A DNA stretch of 64,000 nt, taken from Xanthomarina spongicola (lineage in GTDB: Bacteria; Bacteroidota; Bacteroidia; Flavobacteriales; Flavobacteriaceae). The position numbers and the translations under genes are program-made. Positions within the stretch are counted from its first letter, which is position 1. Every line of letters starts with the position of its first letter. The notes under the pieces were generated by a model. The model made no database searches. It was not told where the DNA came from and saw only the letters and a program-made list of their open reading frames with translations. The stretch covers positions 479,525-543,524 of the forward strand of contig NZ_QGGP01000002.1 in NCBI RefSeq assembly GCF_003148645.1, given 5' to 3'. Positions 25,512 to 34,285 of the stretch are shown here, piece after piece.

Positions 25512-26855
25512 TTAGTGAATAAGCAATTTATTTGTTTCACTTTGATTAGCTGAAGTTATTTTAACCAAATACATTCCAGAGCTAAGAGCTTCTAATTGAA
25601 TATTGTTTTTTCCAAAAGAAAGTGGTTGACTAATAATAACTTGCCCTTTAATTGAATAAATATCTAAACTTGCTAGTTGCGTATCTATGGTTACAGAAAC
25701 CATATTTGTTGCAGGGTTTGGAAACATATTAAATCCAAATTTAGGCTCTTCTTCTACTGTCAAAGCTTCACAATCAGATTCATTTTCAACAAATGCACTA
25801 GCATCATCAATTAACCATGTTTCTAAATAACTTGCTTCTGCATCATCAACAAAAATACAGTTTAGATTTGAGTTTTCTGTCATTGTAAATTCAGAAATAT
25901 GACTGTTGTTTCCATTTCTAAAATCTACACTAGATAAATTATTTTTATCAAATTTTATCCATCTTAAATCTAAATTATTTGATATATCTAAAGTTGATAT
26001 ATTGTTATCGCTAGCAAAAATCAATAACAAATCTGAAAGATTGGTTAAGTCTATTTCTGTTAAATGATTGTTACTAAAAAACAATCGTTTTAAATTTGAA
26101 TTATTACTTAAATCTAAATCTGTAAGATTATTATCCCTGCAATCAAAATAATTCAAATCAGAATTGTTTAGAAGGTTTAATTCCGTAAAGTTATTTGAAC
26201 TACAGGACAAAGTTCTCAATATCGTATTTTGACTAAGATCTAAATTGCTTAAATTATTAAAATTTATAAAAACATGTTTTAACAGTGTATTATTAGTTAA
26301 GTCTATTACACTTAAGTTATTAGAGTAACAACCTAAATATTCTAACTGTAAATTATTTGTTACATCTAATGAAATTAAGTTATTTAAATCAACTGATAAA
26401 TTTTCTAAATATGGATTATTGTATAGATTGATAGTGGTGAGTTGATTTGAACTCAAACTCAATAATTCCAACTTAACATTAGATGAAACATTTATCGTAT
26501 TTAGTTGATTATCGTTTGCATTTAATTCCTCTAATTGAATATTATTTGATATATCTATTGAGTTTAGATTATTCTTAGAACAATCAAGTGTTTTCAAATT
26601 CGAAAAAGCTTCAATACCTGTAAGATTTTGAATAAAATTTTCGCTAACATCTAAATTAAGTACTGAATCAGCGTCACTATTTAGTATATTACCATTTAAA
26701 CCGTTAGTATCTATATTTAAATTTACAAGTGCTTGTTCAAAATTAGAATCTAGAATATTTGTTGTTTGAGAGTAACTTTGGCAATGAAAAAAAACACTTA
26801 TAAAAAGTGTTAATATAAAGATACGTTTATATATGCTTTTTGATGTAGGTTGCAT
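25512..26855 (-). CDS. Leucine-rich repeat protein with T9SS type A sorting domain
   Basis: The 447-residue protein has a signal peptide (to about residue 30), roughly 12-13 leucine-rich repeats of about 21 residues between about 65 and 335, and a C-terminal T9SS type A sorting domain at about 373-447. The repeat has the form L-x-x-L-D-(L/V/I)-S-x-N-x-x-L-x-x-L. The sorting domain shows F-N-M-F-P-N-P-A-T-N, then L-D-I-Y-S-I-K-G-Q-V, S-S-G-M-Y-L-V-K-I. It should be exported by SprA-type T9SS and attached to or released from the cell surface. The repeats suggest protein or glycan binding; the target is unknown. Confidence 0.92.
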   Translation of the reverse strand: MQPTSKSIYKRIFILTLFISVFFHCQSYSQTTNILDSNFEQALVNLNIDTNGLNGNILNSDADSVLNLDVSENFIQNLTGIEAFSNLKTLDCSKNNLNSIDISNNIQLEELNANDNQLNTINVSSNVKLELLSLSSNQLTTINLYNNPYLENLSVDLNNLISLDVTNNLQLEYLGCYSNNLSVIDLTNNTLLKHVFINFNNLSNLDLSQNTILRTLSCSSNNFTELNLLNNSDLNYFDCRDNNLTDLDLSNNSNLKRLFFSNNHLTEIDLTNLSDLLLIFASDNNISTLDISNNLDLRWIKFDKNNLSSVDFRNGNNSHISEFTMTENSNLNCIFVDDAEASYLETWLIDDASAFVENESDCEALTVEEEPKFGFNMFPNPATNMVSVTIDTQLASLDIYSIKGQVIISQPLSFGKNNIQLEALSSGMYLVKITSANQSETNKLLIH

Positions 26856-27054
26856 ATTTTGGTTTGTTTTTGGTTTTAATAATAGCTTACTGATTATAAA
26901 TGTATTGTTTTATTAAAAGGCAATTACATTTTATCGTTATTGGTTTAATTTATTCGATAACTTGTTGTTTTTTACTTTAATATAAATTTTCAATGCATGA
27001 TATTTAATTAGTTAAAAACATTTAAAAAATGCTCTTAATTAACTTATTGAATTG

Positions 27055-27062
27055 TATTTTTG
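27055..27062 (+). promoter_or_regulatory. Candidate -7 element of the DUF3817/MscS operon
   Basis: TATTTTTG matches TAnnTTTG exactly, 17 bases before the start codon at 27080. The rest of the 224-base divergent spacer 26856-27079 is featureless AT-rich DNA. Confidence 0.4.
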
Positions 27063-27079
27063 CTCCTTAAATAAACTTT

Positions 27080-27370
27080 ATGCTTACATTATTAAACCTC
27101 TTCAGAATTATTGCCTTTTTAGAAGGTGTTTCTTATATTTTATTATTATTTATTGCCACTCCAATTAAATATTTTGGAAACGATCCTCAATATGTAAAGT
27201 TGTTAGGTATGCCACATGGATTGCTTTTTATAGCTTATATTATTTTAGCCATAATACTTGGGTCTAAATTAAAATGGAAAACTAAAACCTTATTGTTTAT
27301 TTTAGCAGCTTCTATTATTCCTTTTGGAACTTTTTATATTGAAAAAGTATATTTAAAACAAGCTTCATAA
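27080..27370 (+). CDS. DUF3817 domain-containing membrane protein
   Basis: The 96-residue protein has three membrane helices and the DUF3817 pattern: F-R-x-I-A-F-L-E-G-V-S-Y-I-L-L-L-F near the N-terminus, P-x-K-Y, then G-M-P-H-G-L-L-F-I-A-Y near 55 and F-G-T-F-Y-x-E at the end. The family has no established function. Its TAA stop and the ATG of the channel gene share one base (TAATG), so the two are translationally coupled. Confidence 0.9.
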   Translation: MLTLLNLFRIIAFLEGVSYILLLFIATPIKYFGNDPQYVKLLGMPHGLLFIAYIILAIILGSKLKWKTKTLLFILAASIIPFGTFYIEKVYLKQAS

Positions 27371-28617
27371 TGCAAGAGTTTCAGTGTTATTTTCATGATT
27401 ATTTTGTGTCTTTCGGTATTTCTGAAATTGCTGCAAAATATTTAAACATGTTATGTTTGTTACTAATCTTATTGGTGATAATTTACATAACCGATTTTAT
27501 AACTAGAAAATTATTAGTAAATGCATTTATTAGTTTTTCAAAAAAATCTAAAAATAGTTTAGATGATTTATTAGTCAATCATAAAGCACCAAGAAACTTA
27601 GCACATATAGTTCCATTAATTATTACCATTAAAGTATTTCCTATTGTTTTCTACGATTTTCCTCATTTTGAAGGTTACATTGTTGTCTTACTAAAAGTTT
27701 ATGGAATTATTCTATCTGTATGGATTATACGTAGTATTTTAAAAACATTTGAATCTTATTTTAAAACCTTACCAAGATTAAAAGACAAGCCAATTGACAG
27801 CTATATACAAGTAGCTATGTTATTTATATGGATTATTGGTGTTGCTGCCTGTTTAGCAGTTGTTATTGATTTATCTTTTATAAAATTCTTTACGACTCTT
27901 GGTGCAGCTTCTGCTGTATTATTATTGATTTTTAAAGATACTATTTTAGGATTTGTAGCTAGTATTCAAGTGGCTGTTAATGACACTGTTAGAATTGGAG
28001 ATTGGATAACCATGGAAAAATATGGTGCAGATGGAGATGTTATTGAAATTAATCTGTCAACGGTTCAGGTACAAAATTTCGATATGACTATTACTAGCAT
28101 TCCAACATATGCTTTAATTTCAGATTCTTTTAAAAACTGGAGAGGCATGCAAGCTTCAGGAGGAAGACGTATTAAACGAGCAATTGTTTTGAAAGCCAAA
28201 AGTGTTCACTATTTATCTGATGAAAGTATTAATCAATTAATGAAAATTCAATTAATAACTGATTATTTAGAGCATCGTCAAAAAGATATTATCTCATTTA
28301 ACAAATCCAATAACATTGACAAATCTGTATTGATTAATGGAAGAAATATGACCAATTTAGGTGTGTTTAGAAAATACATGTTATCATATATTCAAAACCA
28401 TTCTGCTGTAAATAAAGATATGTCAATTATGGTAAGACAATTAGAGCCAACACCTCATGGGTTTCCTTTAGAAATCTATGCTTTTAGTAGTGATAAGCGT
28501 TGGGAAAATTACGAATATATTATGGCAGACATTTTCGATCATGCCATTGCTGCAGTATCTTATTTCGATTTAGAATTGTTTGAGTATCCTACAGAATATC
28601 CAAATCTAACTACGTAG
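27370..28617 (+). CDS. Mechanosensitive ion channel family protein (YbdG/MscS-like)
   Basis: The 415-residue protein has about five membrane helices in the first 190 residues, then an MscS beta domain starting at V-N-D-T-V-R-I-G-D-W-I-T and a C-terminal domain with R-R-I-K-R-A-I. The last helix before it (F-F-T-T-L-G-A-A-S-A-V-L-L-L-I-F-K-D-T-I-L-G-F) corresponds to the pore-lining TM3. Length and C-terminal features fit the YbdG/MscM-like subgroup, which responds to mild hypo-osmotic shock. It overlaps the convergent thioesterase gene by eight bases. Confidence 0.92.
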   Translation: MQEFQCYFHDYFVSFGISEIAAKYLNMLCLLLILLVIIYITDFITRKLLVNAFISFSKKSKNSLDDLLVNHKAPRNLAHIVPLIITIKVFPIVFYDFPHFEGYIVVLLKVYGIILSVWIIRSILKTFESYFKTLPRLKDKPIDSYIQVAMLFIWIIGVAACLAVVIDLSFIKFFTTLGAASAVLLLIFKDTILGFVASIQVAVNDTVRIGDWITMEKYGADGDVIEINLSTVQVQNFDMTITSIPTYALISDSFKNWRGMQASGGRRIKRAIVLKAKSVHYLSDESINQLMKIQLITDYLEHRQKDIISFNKSNNIDKSVLINGRNMTNLGVFRKYMLSYIQNHSAVNKDMSIMVRQLEPTPHGFPLEIYAFSSDKRWENYEYIMADIFDHAIAAVSYFDLELFEYPTEYPNLTT

Positions 28618-29008
28618 TTTTATTTAATCTATCTTTTACGTATTCCAGTCTTTTTTTACCATGAGGTGCTGGTTTTCCATCATCGTCTAGATTTACCATA
28701 ATAATTTTATCTACAGTTAAAATTGTTTCCCTAGTCATTTTATTTCTGGCTATACAATTAAGTGTAATAGAGGTTATTCCAAATTTTGTTACTTCCATTC
28801 CAAGTTCAACAATATCTCCTTGTTTAGCAGAACTGTTGAAATTTATTTCAGAAATAAACTTGGTAACTATTTTAGAATTTTCCAGTTGAATATTTGCATA
28901 TAAAGCAGCTTCTTCGTCAATCCAAGCTAATAAACGACCTCCAAATAAAGTACCATTTGGATTTAAATCTTCGGGTTTAACCCATTTTCGTGTGTGAAAT
29001 CTCATCAT
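28610..29008 (-). CDS. Acyl-CoA thioesterase (hotdog fold, YciA-like)
   Basis: The 132-residue protein is a single hotdog domain. The family motif is present near the N-terminus as N-P-N-G-T-L-F-G-G-R-L-L-A-W-I-D-E-E-A-A, in which Asn and the acidic residue shape the catalytic site. A C-terminal D-D-D-G-K-P-A-P-H is typical of the YciA/acyl-CoA hydrolase group. It hydrolyses acyl-CoA esters in the cytosol; chain-length preference is unknown. The 8-base overlap with the channel gene is the palindrome CTACGTAG, holding both stop codons. Confidence 0.9.
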   Translation of the reverse strand: MMRFHTRKWVKPEDLNPNGTLFGGRLLAWIDEEAALYANIQLENSKIVTKFISEINFNSSAKQGDIVELGMEVTKFGITSITLNCIARNKMTRETILTVDKIIMVNLDDDGKPAPHGKKRLEYVKDRLNKTT

Positions 29009-29190
29009 AATAACTTTATGTTTAGCTTTTATTCAAAGATACTTAATATTAAAACTAATCTTATAAAATCAGTATCTCTAAGTTAAATAAAGTCAATTTT
29101 CTCTTTATTGTTAATAACACTGTTAATATTGATTATGGTTCGAGTTCAAATACGAAGTCATTATTAATAAATTTAAACAAACTTACTAAA

Positions 29191-29592
29191 ATGAACAGAT
29201 CTAAAGACTTATTAGAGTGTCGGCCACAAATCTCATCAGCATTATTTTTTGATTCCATGAGCGATGATGAACGCTTTCAAAATGCCACATTAAGACCCGT
29301 AATTAAATTACAATCTAATTTATTTATTGAAGTTTTTAAAAACTATGTAAACAAGCATAAAAATGTCTTTTTAGATTTATCTATAGAAAAACAAATAGAT
29401 TATATTGAAAATGCTATTCATAAAGACATGAAATTTAGAAACTCTTTAAAAGGAATGGTTATTGGACAATTTACTGTTGAAGAATATCAAATTTATATTA
29501 CAAATTCTTCAGCTTTAAATAAACGAATGATGAACTTAGTAAAAGAAAAATTAATTAGTAATATTCAAGTTTTTCATTCTATCTTTGCATAA
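29191..29592 (+). CDS. Conserved Bacteroidota protein of unknown function
   Basis: The 133-residue soluble protein is mostly helical and has no catalytic motif I can identify. Conserved-looking segments are F-Q-N-A-T-L-R-P-V-I-K-L-Q, K-H-K-N-V-F-L-D-L-S and K-D-M-K-F-R-N-S-L-K-G-M-V-I-G-Q-F-T. I recall relatives being labelled glyoxalase in databases, but no metal-binding glyoxalase pattern is present, so that label should not be trusted. It lies three bases upstream of the GreA-like gene, suggesting a two-gene operon. Confidence 0.8.
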   Translation: MNRSKDLLECRPQISSALFFDSMSDDERFQNATLRPVIKLQSNLFIEVFKNYVNKHKNVFLDLSIEKQIDYIENAIHKDMKFRNSLKGMVIGQFTVEEYQIYITNSSALNKRMMNLVKEKLISNIQVFHSIFA

Positions 29593-29595
29593 GAT

Positions 29596-30042
29596 ATGAA
29601 CTTGAAAGAACAGTTGTTACAAGCTTGCTATAGCTATGTAAACAAACGCATTGCTAGCTATAAAGACGAATTAGAAACTATTAAAGAATCTATTGAGAGT
29701 AACGATAAAAGCAATGACGAAGGAGATGATTCTGGTAACGGAAAATTGTATAACGATTTAGAATTGAATGCGCAATATTTAAGTGATGCCACTAAAATGT
29801 TGGATACATTAAAACTTATAAATTCTAAAACGGTTAATACTCATGTTGCTTTAGGAAGTTTGGTAAGAACAACTTCTAATAATTATTATATCTCCATAAG
29901 TGTTGGGAAAATTGAAATAGATAATGAAATTTATTTTGGTATTTCCTTACTCTCACCTATAGGCCAATTACTTAAAAACAAAACAGTAGGAGAAAGTATT
30001 ATTTTTAATAATACTACAATAACAATTACTGAAATTATATAA
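29596..30042 (+). CDS. GreA/GreB C-terminal-like protein with coiled coil
   Basis: The 148-residue protein has an N-terminal helical region that may form a coiled coil (residues 1-75, interrupted by an acidic D-E-G-D-D-S-G stretch). A C-terminal beta domain resembles the FKBP-like domain of GreA/GreB/Rnk, with V-A-L-G-S-L-V near 90 and S-P-I-G-Q-L-L-K-N-K-T-V-G-E-S near the end. Related proteins are sometimes mislabelled 3-oxoacyl-ACP synthase. It may act at the RNA polymerase secondary channel, which is inferred from fold similarity only. Its stop codon overlaps the convergent DUF2461 gene. Confidence 0.75.
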   Translation: MNLKEQLLQACYSYVNKRIASYKDELETIKESIESNDKSNDEGDDSGNGKLYNDLELNAQYLSDATKMLDTLKLINSKTVNTHVALGSLVRTTSNNYYISISVGKIEIDNEIYFGISLLSPIGQLLKNKTVGESIIFNNTTITITEII

Positions 30043-30712
30043 TAGACTCTCCATTTAAATTAGTAGTAAGCACGTCGCTCATATAATTAAAAAACGGTCT
30101 AATTGCCTTAAAAGATTTATTTACATCTTCTAAAAACGTATCAGATAAAACCTCCTTATCTGTATATTTCTTAGTAAAAATGTATTGTTTTTTTCTAATT
30201 AAGTCTATTGCTGGATGATCTTTATCAAAATCTCTTGGAGCTGTTTTTAATTCATCTCCAACAAATTCTCCCCAAATATTTTTAAAAGATTTATTTGAAA
30301 CTATTTTTCTGATTTCAGAATCATCCATTTCAAATTCTTTTCGAATTCTGTATAAGTCGTCTTTATTTGGTTCCCAGAAACCAGTTGCAATAAAAGATTC
30401 GTTATTTGGCGCTATATGTAAATAATAACCACCTCTTAACTCAGGTTTCTTTCTATGAAAAGAACCTCCAAAATGCGTTTTGTATGGTAGTTTGTTTTTT
30501 GAAAACCTAACGTCTCGATAAATTCTGAATATTTTAAGCTTATCAACATCATCATGTGTTTTTAATAATTCAAAAAGTGAATTGTAACATGCTTTTGTCT
30601 GCATTTCTACTTCTTTAAATTCTGCTTTGTTTTCATTAAACCAATCGCGATTGTTATTTTTTTCTAACTTTTTAAGAAAATCTAATGTTTTGTTTGGTAT
30701 CGAGTAAGTCAT
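30035..30712 (-). CDS. DUF2461 domain-containing protein
   Basis: The 225-residue protein matches the DUF2461/TIGR02453 pattern: F-L-K-x-L-E-K-N-N-N-R-D-W-F-N-E-N-K near the N-terminus, then I-F-R-I-Y-R-D-V-R-F-S-K-N-K-L-P-Y-K, H-F-G-G-S-F and G-Y-Y-L-H-I-A-P near 95. The family is widespread and its biochemical role is unknown. It is monocistronic and shares the 8-base palindrome TTATATAA (both stop codons) with the convergent GreA-like gene. Confidence 0.92.
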   Translation of the reverse strand: MTYSIPNKTLDFLKKLEKNNNRDWFNENKAEFKEVEMQTKACYNSLFELLKTHDDVDKLKIFRIYRDVRFSKNKLPYKTHFGGSFHRKKPELRGGYYLHIAPNNESFIATGFWEPNKDDLYRIRKEFEMDDSEIRKIVSNKSFKNIWGEFVGDELKTAPRDFDKDHPAIDLIRKKQYIFTKKYTDKEVLSDTFLEDVNKSFKAIRPFFNYMSDVLTTNLNGESII

Positions 30713-30791
30713 TTATTTGATAAAGTTTAAATTTAAAAATACAAAGAACATATTAGTTTTCTACAAAATAAAAGTTAATTAAGGACTCTTA

Positions 30792-31580
30792 CTAGATATT
30801 TTCAAACTCAATTTTATTAAGAATTAATCCTGAAGCTGGAGCAATATAATCCATTACTTCAATGCTGTCTGACGCCAAAGAAGCCTCAATATATTCTAAT
30901 GTGATATCGCCTCTACCTAGTTTTATTAAAGCTCCCATCATTAATCGAATTTGGTTTCTCATAAAACCTTGACCTCTAACTCGAAGTAAATAAGAAGTCT
31001 CTGGGAAAAAATTGGCAGTAAAAATATTATTTTCAACAATTTCGCAAGTAAGAATTTCTCTTTCATAAATACCATTGTCTGTTGCTTTATAGCAATAGGT
31101 TTTAAAATTATGAAACCCTTCAAATAGCTTTGCTCCTTGCTTCATTAGTTTAATATCTAATTCTTCCAGAATGGTTGTCATTATTGGTGCACAAAACGGA
31201 TGATGCTTTTGTCCATGAGCAAAAACATAAAGGTATTCTTTAATTTTTGCGTGATTTATTATATTAAATACTTCATCTACTTCTACTACAGAAAGAGCAC
31301 GAATGTCTTGAGGTAGATTATGATTAAACAGTTCTAAGAATATTTTTAAATCCTCTATAGGTTCAAAAACAAACAACTCGAAAGCTGCTTCTTGTGCAGA
31401 TACCATAGCATCAGTTCTTCCTGAACCCAATGTTTTAAATCGTTTTCCTTCAAAAATATAATTTAAGGTTCTGTCTATCATTAAATGAACCGTTTTTAAA
31501 TTAGGCTGTTTTTGCCAACCATGAAAACGGTATCCTAAATATTGAACCTTTAAAACGTAGAAATGTTTTTTATTAAACAC
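30792..31580 (-). CDS. TruA-like tRNA pseudouridine synthase (divergent paralogue type)
   Basis: The 262-residue protein has the two-lobed TruA layout. The catalytic aspartate is in G-S-G-R-T-D-A-M-V-S-A, and G-Q-G-F-M-R-N-Q-I-R-L-M-M-G-A-L corresponds to the TruA F-L-x-x-M-V-R-x-x-x-G motif. Canonical TruA has R-T-D-x-G-V-H-A; here the His is replaced by Ser and the Gly by Met, and several aromatic residues differ. It probably makes pseudouridine in tRNA or another RNA, but it may be a lineage paralogue with a different target site. Confidence 0.8.
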   Translation of the reverse strand: MFNKKHFYVLKVQYLGYRFHGWQKQPNLKTVHLMIDRTLNYIFEGKRFKTLGSGRTDAMVSAQEAAFELFVFEPIEDLKIFLELFNHNLPQDIRALSVVEVDEVFNIINHAKIKEYLYVFAHGQKHHPFCAPIMTTILEELDIKLMKQGAKLFEGFHNFKTYCYKATDNGIYEREILTCEIVENNIFTANFFPETSYLLRVRGQGFMRNQIRLMMGALIKLGRGDITLEYIEASLASDSIEVMDYIAPASGLILNKIEFENI

Positions 31581-31678
31581 GAAGTTTTTATTTGAGGGTT
31601 GAAAAATAAGTCATTTTAAGCAACTGCCAAATTTTTTATACCTTGTAATTGTATTAACCACTAAAACATTAATTAATT

Positions 31679-32116
31679 ATGACTGACATTTCAACAAATA
31701 AACCACCTATTTGGTTTTGGGTAATAGCTGTTGTTGCATTAGTTTGGAATCTTATGGGAGTAATGGCCTATATTGGACAAGCTTATATGACAGAAGCTGA
31801 ATTGAATGCTTTACCTGAAGTAGAACAAGCATTATATGCTAATTATCCTGCTTGGGCAACTGCTGCTTTTGCAATAGCAGTTTTTGGAGGTGCAATAGCT
31901 TCTATAGCTTTGTTACTAAGAAAAAAATTAGCAAAAACACTTTTTTTAATTTCTTTAATTGGAATTATTGTTCAAATGATTTACAATTTCTTTATTAGTG
32001 AAGCCATGGATGTCTATGGTCCTGGTGGTATGATTATGCCAGTAATGATAATTATTATTGGTGTTTACCTTGTAATGTTAGCTAAAAAAAGTATTTCGAA
32101 TAATTGGATTTCATAA
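31679..32116 (+). CDS. Four-helix membrane protein, unknown
   Basis: The 145-residue protein has four hydrophobic segments (about residues 12-32, 62-80, 87-107 and 117-137) with a hydrophilic loop, E-L-N-A-L-P-E-V, between the first two. The N-terminal P-P-I-W-F-W-V-I-A-V-V-A-L-V-W-N-L-M-G is aromatic-rich. I recognise a widespread Bacteroidota pattern but no functional family. It is monocistronic and ends at a bidirectional terminator shared with the his operon. Confidence 0.8.
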   Translation: MTDISTNKPPIWFWVIAVVALVWNLMGVMAYIGQAYMTEAELNALPEVEQALYANYPAWATAAFAIAVFGGAIASIALLLRKKLAKTLFLISLIGIIVQMIYNFFISEAMDVYGPGGMIMPVMIIIIGVYLVMLAKKSISNNWIS

Positions 32117-32132
32117 ACAGTTTTTAAATGAT

Positions 32133-32169
32133 AAAAAAGGCATTAAAAGATATTTCTAATGCCTTTTTT
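32133..32169. terminator. Bidirectional intrinsic terminator (end of his operon)
   Basis: The arms 32133-32145 and 32157-32169 are a perfect 13-base inverted repeat (A-run plus GGCATTA against TAATGCC plus T-run). It serves both the plus-strand membrane gene and hisIE. Its right arm overlaps the last hisIE codons and stop. Confidence 0.85.
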
Positions 32170-32749
32170 TTAATTCATTTATAACATTTTGAAGTTTGAA
32201 TCCTTTTGCCTGGAGTAAAATTAAATAGTGAAACAGTAAATCTGCACATTCATTAATAAAAAAAGTATCATTATCATCTTTTGTTTCAATAACAACTTCT
32301 ACTGCCTCCTCTCCTACTTTTTGAGCTATTTTATTTATACCATCTTCAAACAAAGATGCCACATAAGAATCTTTTGAAGTAGAATTTTCTCTTCTATCTT
32401 TTATTATGTTTTCTAGCAGAAATAAAAAACCAAACGCTTCAATATTATTTTCATTCCAACAGGTGTCTGATCCTTTATGACAAATTGGTCCTTTTGGATT
32501 GACTTTAACAAGCAGTGTATCTTTATCACAATCTAATTTTATATCAACTAAAGTCAGATAATTTCCGCTTTCTTCCCCTTTTGTCCATAAACGTTGTTTA
32601 CTTCTGCTGTAAAAAGTTACTTTTTTAGTTTCATAGGTTTTGATTAATGCTGCCTCATTCATATAACCTAACATCAAAACATTTTTTGTTTGTGCATCTT
32701 GAATGATGGCTGGAACGAGTCCATTATTTTTTTTGTAGTCTATATTCAT
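32156..32749 (-). CDS. hisIE: Bifunctional phosphoribosyl-AMP cyclohydrolase / phosphoribosyl-ATP pyrophosphatase
   Basis: The 197-residue fused enzyme catalyses steps 2 and 3 of histidine synthesis. The N-terminal HisI domain shows M-L-G-Y-M-N-E-A-A-L, S-R-S-K-Q-R-L-W-T-K-G-E-E-S-G-N, and the zinc/magnesium cysteines in D-C-D-K-D-T and C-H-K-G-S-D-T-C-W. The C-terminal HisE domain (from about residue 108) has the acidic motif G-E-E-A-V-E-V-V-I-E. It is the last his gene, 46 bases after hisF. Confidence 0.96.
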   Translation of the reverse strand: MNIDYKKNNGLVPAIIQDAQTKNVLMLGYMNEAALIKTYETKKVTFYSRSKQRLWTKGEESGNYLTLVDIKLDCDKDTLLVKVNPKGPICHKGSDTCWNENNIEAFGFLFLLENIIKDRRENSTSKDSYVASLFEDGINKIAQKVGEEAVEVVIETKDDNDTFFINECADLLFHYLILLQAKGFKLQNVINELKKRH

Positions 32750-32795
32750 TTTTTTAATTATTATGTGAAGCTGAAATATGTTCAGAAAAACAACT

Positions 32796-33551
32796 TTAAA
32801 GTCGTACAGGAATATTTTTATTTTTTAGTTTATTCTTTACATCCTTAATTGTTATTTCACCAAAATGAAACACACTAGCAGCTAAGGCTGCATCAGATTT
32901 CCCTAAGGTAAAAGCATCTACAAAATGTTGAATTGTTCCTGCGCCACCTGAAGCAATAATTGGAATATTTAGTTCTTTGGAAAGTTTATTTAAGGCATGA
33001 TTGGCAAAGCCATTTTTAGTGCCATCATTATTCATTGATGTAAATAATATTTCTCCTGCACCACGTTTTTCAGCCTCTTTTGACCAATCGAATAAATCTA
33101 GTTCTGTTGGAATACTTCCTCCTGCAAGATGTACAATCCACCGACCATTTATAAGCTTTGCATCTATAGCTACTACAATACATTGACTGCCAAATTTACT
33201 AGATAATTCGTTAATTAAATCTGGCCGTTTTATTGCAGAAGAGTTAATGGATATTTTATCTGCACCACATTTTAAAAGTGCATCTACGTCTTCAATAGAT
33301 GTAATACCACCTCCAACAGTAAATGGAATATTTACTTGTTTAGCGACCTTCAAAACCATATCTAACATGGTTTTTCTACCTTCAAGTGTTGCTGAAATAT
33401 CTAAAAAAACAAGTTCGTCTGCGCCATTCTCAGCGTACATTTTAGCCAATTCTATTGGATTTCCGGCATCTCTTAAATCAATAAAATTTACTCCTTTTAC
33501 TGTCCGACCATCTTTAATATCTAAACATGGAATAATTCGTTTTGTAAGCAT
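32796..33551 (-). CDS. hisF: Imidazole glycerol phosphate synthase subunit HisF
   Basis: The 251-residue TIM barrel is the cyclase subunit of IGP synthase. The catalytic aspartates are visible in C-L-D-I-K-D-G-R (Asp11) and A-I-D-A-K (about 130). Phosphate-binding glycine loops appear as V-G-G-G-I and A-S-G-G-A-G. It uses ammonia delivered from HisH to form IGP and AICAR. Its start lies one base after the hisA stop on the minus strand. Confidence 0.97.
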   Translation of the reverse strand: MLTKRIIPCLDIKDGRTVKGVNFIDLRDAGNPIELAKMYAENGADELVFLDISATLEGRKTMLDMVLKVAKQVNIPFTVGGGITSIEDVDALLKCGADKISINSSAIKRPDLINELSSKFGSQCIVVAIDAKLINGRWIVHLAGGSIPTELDLFDWSKEAEKRGAGEILFTSMNNDGTKNGFANHALNKLSKELNIPIIASGGAGTIQHFVDAFTLGKSDAALAASVFHFGEITIKDVKNKLKNKNIPVRL

Positions 33552-33552
33552 T

Positions 33553-34284
33553 TTAAAAATGAGTTTCTAAATCCTTTAGTTTAATATTTCCTTCGTACAA
33601 AGCTTTTCCAATAATTACAGCTTCACAACCTATGTCTTCAAGCGAATTAATATCATCTATGCTAGAAACACCACCAGAAGCGATTAATTTAATTGATTGT
33701 CCGTTGCTATTAGAACAAGAATCAATAATGTTTTTATATAACTCGATTGAAGGACCTTCTAGCATTCCATCTTTAGAAATATCCGTACAAATAACATATT
33801 GAACACTCTTTTTTTGATAATTTTGGATAAATGGAATAACTTCTAGTGAGCTATATTCCTGCCAACCACTTATAGCTATTTTTCCATTCTTACAATCTGC
33901 TCCAAGAATTATTTTTGTTCCTCCATATTTTTCTAGCCAACCTACAAAAGTTTTTGAATTGCTAACAGCAGCACTACCTCCTGTAATTTGCTTGGCTCCA
34001 GAATTAAATGCAATATGCAGATCTTCGTCTTCTCTTATTCCACCGCCAAAATCAATTTTTAAATTGGTTTTTGAGGCTATTTGTTCCAACACTTTATAAT
34101 TAACAATTTTTTTTGCTTTTGCTCCATCTAAATCTACTAAATGTAAATACTGAATTCCAGCTGCTTCAAATTGTTTAGCCACTTCTATAGGACTTTCGTT
34201 ATATATTTTTTTTGTGCTGTAATCTCCTTTGGTTAGTCTAACGCACTTTCCGTCAATGATATCTATTGCTGGTATAATTCTCAT
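33553..34284 (-). CDS. hisA: Phosphoribosylformimino-5-aminoimidazole carboxamide ribotide isomerase
   Basis: The 243-residue TIM barrel performs the Amadori rearrangement of ProFAR to PRFAR. The general base Asp8 is in P-A-I-D-I-I-D-G-K, and the second aspartate is in [10 protein letters not shown]. Phosphate loops are D-F-G-G-G-I and A-S-G-G-V. It sits one base from hisH and hisF in the operon. Confidence 0.97.
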   Translation of the reverse strand: MRIIPAIDIIDGKCVRLTKGDYSTKKIYNESPIEVAKQFEAAGIQYLHLVDLDGAKAKKIVNYKVLEQIASKTNLKIDFGGGIREDEDLHIAFNSGAKQITGGSAAVSNSKTFVGWLEKYGGTKIILGADCKNGKIAISGWQEYSSLEVIPFIQNYQKKSVQYVICTDISKDGMLEGPSIELYKNIIDSCSNSNGQSIKLIASGGVSSIDDINSLEDIGCEAVIIGKALYEGNIKLKDLETHF

Positions 34285-34285
34285 G

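Noticed and set aside
33001-33570. Plus-strand open frames opposite hisF
   Set aside because: hisF has all its catalytic motifs on the minus strand; the plus-strand frames are low-complexity and unlike any protein.
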